The notes below the pieces were generated by a model that was not told the origin of the DNA, searched no databases, and saw only the letters and a list, made by a program, of their open reading frames with translations. Made by a program: the position numbers and the translations under genes. Shown here one piece after another: positions 60,159-64,000 of a DNA stretch of 64,000 nt. The stretch is from Pseudomonadota bacterium (GTDB taxonomy: Bacteria > Pseudomonadota > Alphaproteobacteria > Rhodospirillales > Magnetospirillaceae), in the NCBI GenBank assembly GCA_023458315.1, contig JAEXAH010000113.1, positions 21,084 through 85,083 of the forward strand, given 5' to 3'. How positions within the stretch are numbered: position 1 is the stretch's first letter; each line of letters starts with the position of its first letter.

Positions 60159-61370
60159 ATGGCAACCATTCCGTTGCAGGAACCGGTCTATCGCGGCAAG
60201 GCCGGTCCGCTGTTCTTCGCCGCCGGGTTCCGGCCGTTCTTCCTGTTCGCCGGACTTCAGGCGGCGCTGATGCTGCCGCTGTGGCTGGCGGTCTATGTGG
60301 GCGGAATCGACCTGCACCTGCCGTTCGCCGCCGCCGTGTGGCACGGCCACGAGATGATCTTCGGCTTCGCCGGGGCGGCGGTCGGCGGCTTTTTGCTGAC
60401 GGCGGTGCCCAACTGGACCAACACCCACCATGTCAGCGGCCGCCCGCTGATGGTGCTGTTCGCGCTGTGGCTGGCCGGGCGTGTCGGCTTTACCCTGGCG
60501 GGGGGGCTGCCGCCGCTGCTGGTGGCGGTGGCGTGCCTGTCCTATCTGCCGGTGCTGGCCTTTCTGCTGGCCAAGCCGCTGATCGCGGCGGGCAAGGCGC
60601 GCAACATCGTGTTCCTGCCCATCCTGGGCCTGTTCCTGGTGTCCGACGCGCTGGTGCAGGCCGGGGCGCTGTGGGGCTGGGGCGACCCGTTGCGCGGCAT
60701 CTATCTGGGCATGTCGCTGGTGCTGGTGATGATCGCCATCGTCGGCGGCCGCATCGTGCCGTCCTTCACCCAGAACTGGTTGCGCATGCAGGGCCGCCCG
60801 GTCGAGCTTTCCCCCATCGGCTGGATCGAGAAGGGCGCCGCCCAAGGCAGCGTGCTGCTGGCAGGCGTGCTGACGGCGCTGGTGCCCGGGTCGAAGGCGG
60901 CGGGCGTGGTGCTGTTGCTGGCGGCGCTGATCCATCTGGTGCGGCTGTCGCGCTGGCACGGGCTCAAGACCCTGTCCCACCCCATCCTGTGGGTGCTGCA
61001 TCTGGGGTATCTGTGGCTGGTGATCGGTCTGGCGCTGCTGGGGCTGGCCAGCTTCGTCGAGGCGCTGCCGGTGTCGGCGGCGGTGCACGCCTTGACCGCC
61101 GGTTGCATCGGCACCATGGTGCTGGGCGTCATGAGCCGTGCCGCCCTGGGCCATTCCGGTCGCCCGCTGGACGTGTCCAAGGCCACGGTGGCCGCCTATG
61201 TGCTGCTGTCGCTGGGCACCGCCTTGCGCGTGGTGGCGCCGCTGCTGCCCGATGCCCAGATGGGCCTGACCCATGCGGGCGGCAGCCTGTGGGCGTTGGC
61301 GTGGATTCTGTTCGTGGTGGTCTATTTCCCGGTGGTGACGCGGCCGCGCGCCGATGGCCGTCCGGGGTAA
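60159..61370 (+). CDS. nnrS: NnrS family membrane protein
   Basis: A 403-residue protein with about twelve membrane segments. FFAAGFRPFFLFAGLQAALMLPLW, AVWHGHEMIFGFAGAAVGGFLLTAVPNWT and IVGGRIVPSFTQNWL are NnrS signatures; the histidines of WHGHEM and THH are the likely heme/copper ligands. NnrS eases nitric-oxide stress, often in denitrifiers. It shares its upstream region with nifB but carries its own FNR-type site. Confidence 0.94.
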   Translation: MATIPLQEPVYRGKAGPLFFAAGFRPFFLFAGLQAALMLPLWLAVYVGGIDLHLPFAAAVWHGHEMIFGFAGAAVGGFLLTAVPNWTNTHHVSGRPLMVLFALWLAGRVGFTLAGGLPPLLVAVACLSYLPVLAFLLAKPLIAAGKARNIVFLPILGLFLVSDALVQAGALWGWGDPLRGIYLGMSLVLVMIAIVGGRIVPSFTQNWLRMQGRPVELSPIGWIEKGAAQGSVLLAGVLTALVPGSKAAGVVLLLAALIHLVRLSRWHGLKTLSHPILWVLHLGYLWLVIGLALLGLASFVEALPVSAAVHALTAGCIGTMVLGVMSRAALGHSGRPLDVSKATVAAYVLLSLGTALRVVAPLLPDAQMGLTHAGGSLWALAWILFVVVYFPVVTRPRADGRPG

Positions 61371-61441
61371 GGTCTTATCCTCTTGCCAGGGCGGCGGCCC
61401 CTTGGGATAGTGGCCGCCGCTTTCGGCAGGGGAATTCGCAC

Positions 61442-61915
61442 ATGCGCGCCGCGCGATACGTTCGGATCGGTGGAATTGTGGCTCTGATCCTGGGGCTGGC
61501 CGCCTGCGCCTCGGTGATCAGTTCGACCAGTTCGGATGTTCAGATCCGCACCAATCCCGACAAGGCGCAATGCGACCTCAAGGGCTACGAAGGGTTCAGC
61601 GCCAGCGTCGAAACGCCCGCCACGGTCAACGTGCCGACCATCGCCGCCCCCGTCACCGTCACCTGCCGGGCGCCGGGCTTTCGCCCCACCTCCTATACCC
61701 TGGATGCCTCGGCCGATGGCTGGATCTGGGCCAATTCGGCGCTGTTCGTCGCCTCGGGCGGGGTCGCGGTGTTGGGCGCGCTGGTGGACGAAAGCCGCGC
61801 CGCGGGCAAGACCTATGCCGATGAAGTGCATTACGAATTGTCGCCCGACCGCCCGCGTCAGGTGCGGGTGCGCAGCCGCTCCGGCGACACCGACCTGAAC
61901 CTTCAGGCGCGTTAG
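61442..61915 (+). CDS. Putative lipoprotein
   Basis: A 157-residue exported protein with signal and lipobox LGLAAC (lipidated Cys22). The mature part has a PEGA-like stretch (VQIRTNPDKAQCDLKGYEGFSASVETPATVNV, VTCRAPGFRPTSYTL), a hydrophobic helix near 98-116 (ANSALFVASGGVAVLGALV), and a charged tail. Function unknown. AGGGGA stands before the ATG. Confidence 0.82.
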   Translation: MRAARYVRIGGIVALILGLAACASVISSTSSDVQIRTNPDKAQCDLKGYEGFSASVETPATVNVPTIAAPVTVTCRAPGFRPTSYTLDASADGWIWANSALFVASGGVAVLGALVDESRAAGKTYADEVHYELSPDRPRQVRVRSRSGDTDLNLQAR

Positions 61916-61940
61916 TTTTTTGCGGGCGGGGCGCGCCCCG

Positions 61941-63569
61941 CTAACCCTCGCACTCCACGAATACCGTCGCCTTCTTGACGATGTCGCCGACATCGGCCGG
62001 TTGCAGCGCGCTGGCAGCGGGCGCGGTGGCGAAGCCGTGGCCGTTGCTGGTCAGGAACTGGCGGGCCAGTTCGGATTTGATGGCGAAGTTGACGTTCTGC
62101 GGCAGGTCGCCGGTTTTGTCGGCGATCTTCATGGCGTCCAGCTTGGCGGTGACGATGCCGACCACGTTGCCGCTCATGTCGGCCACCGGGCCGCCGGAAT
62201 TGCCTTTCTGCACCGGGGCGGTGATCTGGTAATGGCGCTTGTCGCCCTTGATCCCGGCCAGGGCGCTGATGACGCCGATGGTGACGTTGGGCTCGCGCGA
62301 CAGATAGGACGACAGCGGATAGCCGATCACCACCACGCCGTCGCCCGCCCGCATGGGCTTGTCCTCGCGGAAACGGGCGATGTCGGTCGGGCGCAGCGAC
62401 GCCTTCAGCACCGCCAGATCGTTGGCTTCGTCGCGGGCGACCACCGCCGCCGCCTGGGCGGGCGTTCCCTCCAGGCTGACGCGGATGTTGCGGCAGCTTT
62501 TCACCACATGGGAATTGGTCAGGATGGCGCCGTCATGGTTGATGACGATGCCCGAGCCCGAGGTCAGTTGCGGCCGGGGCGGGGCCGAGGGCGACGGCGT
62601 GGCGGTCGCCGCCTTCGGCGCCGCATTGTCGGGGGCGGCGACGGCGGCGTCGGGATTGACCGGGCGGGCCGCCCATGTCCTGGCGCTGGCCTCGGCCATG
62701 TCCCACGTTGCCGGGTCGGTGACGGCGCGCATCTTGTCGCGGAATTCTTCGAACCGCGCCTTGTCGGCGGGCTTGGCCTGCCGGGCGGCCAGGATGGCGT
62801 ATTGCGCCGCCTTGGCCGGGTCCTTGGCGACACCGGCGCCGTGCTGATAGGCCAGGGCGACGTTGTAGAGCGAGGAACCGTCGCCCTGGGCCGCCGCCTT
62901 CTCGAACCAGCCGACCGCTTCGCTCAGGTTCTTGGCGGTGCCGTCGCCGTTCCACAGCGCGGTGCCCAGGCGGTTCTGCGCCAGCACGAAGCCCCGTTCC
63001 GCCGCCTTGCGGAACCAGCGCACCGCCTCGGCGCGGTCGGCGGCGATGCCGCGTCCGTCCCAATAGATCAGGCCCAGACCTTCCCAGGCGGCGGCGATGC
63101 CCTTGTCGGCGGCGCGGCGCAGCAGGCCCAGCGCCTTGGCCTCGTCCTTGGCGACGCCGTTGCCGCTCAGGTAAAGCTGGCCCAGGTTGTTCAGCGCGTT
63201 GGGCTGGTCCTGGTCGGCGGCGCGGTTGAACCAGATCAATGCCTTGGGGATGTCGCGCGGCGTGCCCAGCCCGCGAAAATACATGCCGCCCACGGTGTTC
63301 TGCGACAGGGAATCGCCGCCTTCGGCCGCCTTCAGCAGCAATTGCAGCGCCTTGGCTTCGTCCTTGGCGACGCCGTTGCCGTGCAGGGTCATGTGGCCCA
63401 ACCGCGACAGCGCGCCCACATGGCCGGAATCGGCCAGCGGCGCAAGCTCGCGCAGGGCGGTGTTCCAGTCCTTGCGCTGATAGGCGTCGGCGCCCTCGGC
63501 CCAGCCCGCCAGGGCGGGCAGGGGGGCGGACAGCAGCAGGGCGGCAAGGGTCAGGCGAAACGGGCGCAT
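61941..63569 (-). CDS. SEL1-repeat trypsin-like serine protease
   Basis: A 542-residue exported protein: signal peptide 1-21 (LTLAALLLSAPLPALA), then about six SEL1/TPR-like repeats (45-270; forms like AKALGLLRRAADKGIAAAWEGLGLIYWDGRG), a Pro/Ala linker near 325-345, and a trypsin-like domain without PDZ. The triad is His in LTNSHVV, Asp in EANDLAVL and Ser in KGNSGGPV. It would be a periplasmic protease bound to partners via SEL1 repeats. The ATG at 63569 begins the signal peptide. Confidence 0.88.
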   Translation of the reverse strand: MRPFRLTLAALLLSAPLPALAGWAEGADAYQRKDWNTALRELAPLADSGHVGALSRLGHMTLHGNGVAKDEAKALQLLLKAAEGGDSLSQNTVGGMYFRGLGTPRDIPKALIWFNRAADQDQPNALNNLGQLYLSGNGVAKDEAKALGLLRRAADKGIAAAWEGLGLIYWDGRGIAADRAEAVRWFRKAAERGFVLAQNRLGTALWNGDGTAKNLSEAVGWFEKAAAQGDGSSLYNVALAYQHGAGVAKDPAKAAQYAILAARQAKPADKARFEEFRDKMRAVTDPATWDMAEASARTWAARPVNPDAAVAAPDNAAPKAATATPSPSAPPRPQLTSGSGIVINHDGAILTNSHVVKSCRNIRVSLEGTPAQAAAVVARDEANDLAVLKASLRPTDIARFREDKPMRAGDGVVVIGYPLSSYLSREPNVTIGVISALAGIKGDKRHYQITAPVQKGNSGGPVADMSGNVVGIVTAKLDAMKIADKTGDLPQNVNFAIKSELARQFLTSNGHGFATAPAASALQPADVGDIVKKATVFVECEG

Positions 63570-63629
63570 GGACGGGTCCGGCAGCAATGACAAGGGGTGC
63601 AGTATTTCACTCTTTGCCGTCCCGACAAG

Positions 63630-63660
63630 AAAAAAGGCCGCCCCGGATGCCGGGGCGGCC
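63630..63660 (-). terminator. Terminator of the partial chemoreceptor gene
   Basis: An 11-bp stem GGCCGCCCCGG/CCGGGGCGGCC around a 3-nt loop, followed by a T-run on the minus strand, 17 bases after the stop codon. Confidence 0.9.
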
Positions 63661-63676
63661 TGTCGTGGGATCGGGA

Positions 63677-64000
63677 TCAGAACTCGGCCCAATCCTCGTC
63701 CTTGGGCGGGGCCTTGGCGGCCACCGGCTTGGGCAGCGGCTTGGCCTTGGCCGTCGGCTTGGCCGCCGGGCGCGGCGGCTCGGCCCGGGCGGCCTGGGTT
63801 GCGGCGGCCAGGGTCGCGGCGGCGGCGCCGGTGTTGAAGAAGCCCATCAGGCGGTTGAGTTCGCGCGACTGGTCTTCCAGGGAATGGGCGGCGGCGGCGG
63901 ATTCCTCGACCAGCGCGGCGTTCTGCTGGGTCATTTCGTCCATCTGGCTGACGGCGGCGTTGACCTGATCGATGCCGCTGGCCTGTTCCGACGACGCGGC
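63677..64000 (-). CDS. Methyl-accepting chemotaxis protein, C-terminal part (cut by window end)
   Basis: The last 107 residues of a chemoreceptor; the reading frame stays open to the window edge. EQASGIDQVNAAVSQMDEMTQQNAALVEES and AAAAHSLEDQSRELNRLMGFF are the end of the signalling domain, followed by an Ala/Pro/Lys-rich tail. The final DWAEF resembles the C-terminal CheR/CheB-docking pentapeptide (NWETF in E. coli), which marks a high-abundance type receptor. Confidence 0.92.
   Translation of the reverse strand, partial: AASSEQASGIDQVNAAVSQMDEMTQQNAALVEESAAAAHSLEDQSRELNRLMGFFNTGAAAATLAAATQAARAEPPRPAAKPTAKAKPLPKPVAAKAPPKDEDWAEF

Noticed and set aside
61923..61940. GC-rich palindrome between the lipoprotein and the protease as a terminator
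   Set aside because: The T-run lies on the wrong side for both genes; it is only a possible structure.
1..64000. CRISPR arrays, prophage, complete insertion sequences, rRNA genes
   Set aside because: No regular spacer repeats, phage genes, transposase genes or rRNA sequence were seen anywhere in the window.

Overview
The window is GC-rich DNA of a diazotrophic alphaproteobacterium of the Rhodospirillales type, most likely Magnetospirillum or a close relative. This placement rests on gene content and protein flavour, not on a search: a lipoyl-bearing pyruvate dehydrogenase E1 beta, a draT-draG pair beside nifHDK, a nifB-fdxN-nifZ-nifT operon, a COQ10/RatA gene behind lipA, and a C4-dicarboxylate system driven by sigma-54.

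Region by region. 1-4641: dctA and a divergent dctBD pair, with a sigma-54 promoter and tandem DctD-type sites between them. 4638-11370: a CYTH protein, tRNA-Met(CAT), msrA, a small membrane protein with a six-segment chemoreceptor, a 158-bp MITE-like element, a coiled-coil protein, a VOC-like protein and rimO. 11540-14698: two YeeE/YedE half-transporters, mobA overlapping hybE, and fbp. 14873-18249: ppiD-trpE. 18462-24327: tpiA, secG, pyrG, kdsA, eno, ftsB. 24379-33934: a membrane protein, pdhA-pdhB-pdhC, two unknown genes, lpdA, lipA and a RatA-like gene; this is the pyruvate-to-acetyl-CoA machinery with its lipoylation enzyme. 34024-38419: a FadR-type regulator divergent from pyruvate carboxylase. 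38460-43057: a TtrS/TtrR-like two-component system upstream of a triheme cytochrome and a TsdA-like diheme cytochrome. 43097-49527: a MexEF-like RND pump, a beta-propeller protein behind a Fur-like site, and a hemolysin III homologue.

49756-59923 is the nitrogen-fixation island: nifHDK (minus strand), draT-draG (plus strand), then a minus-strand run nifB-fdxN-nifZ-nifT-SIR2-FeSII-nifO. Both nif transcription units have a canonical -24/-12 promoter and tandem TGT-N10-ACA NifA sites. Nitrogenase appears protected in two ways: reversible ADP-ribosylation of the NifH arginine by DraT/DraG, and a Shethna-type [2Fe-2S] FeSII ferredoxin that in Azotobacter locks nitrogenase in an oxygen-protected complex. 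A SIR2-domain gene of unknown role sits inside this operon. Beyond it lie nnrS behind an FNR-like box, a lipoprotein, a SEL1-repeat serine protease, and the 3' end of a chemoreceptor cut by the window edge.

The least explained signals are non-coding. A 51-nt two-hairpin module occurs after the beta-propeller gene and after pdhC with identical spacing and compensatory base changes in both stems. A partly related element follows the chemoreceptor. A 100-nt three-way-junction repeat follows fbp. A duplicated 5' end of nifO creates a 15-residue in-frame upstream ORF.
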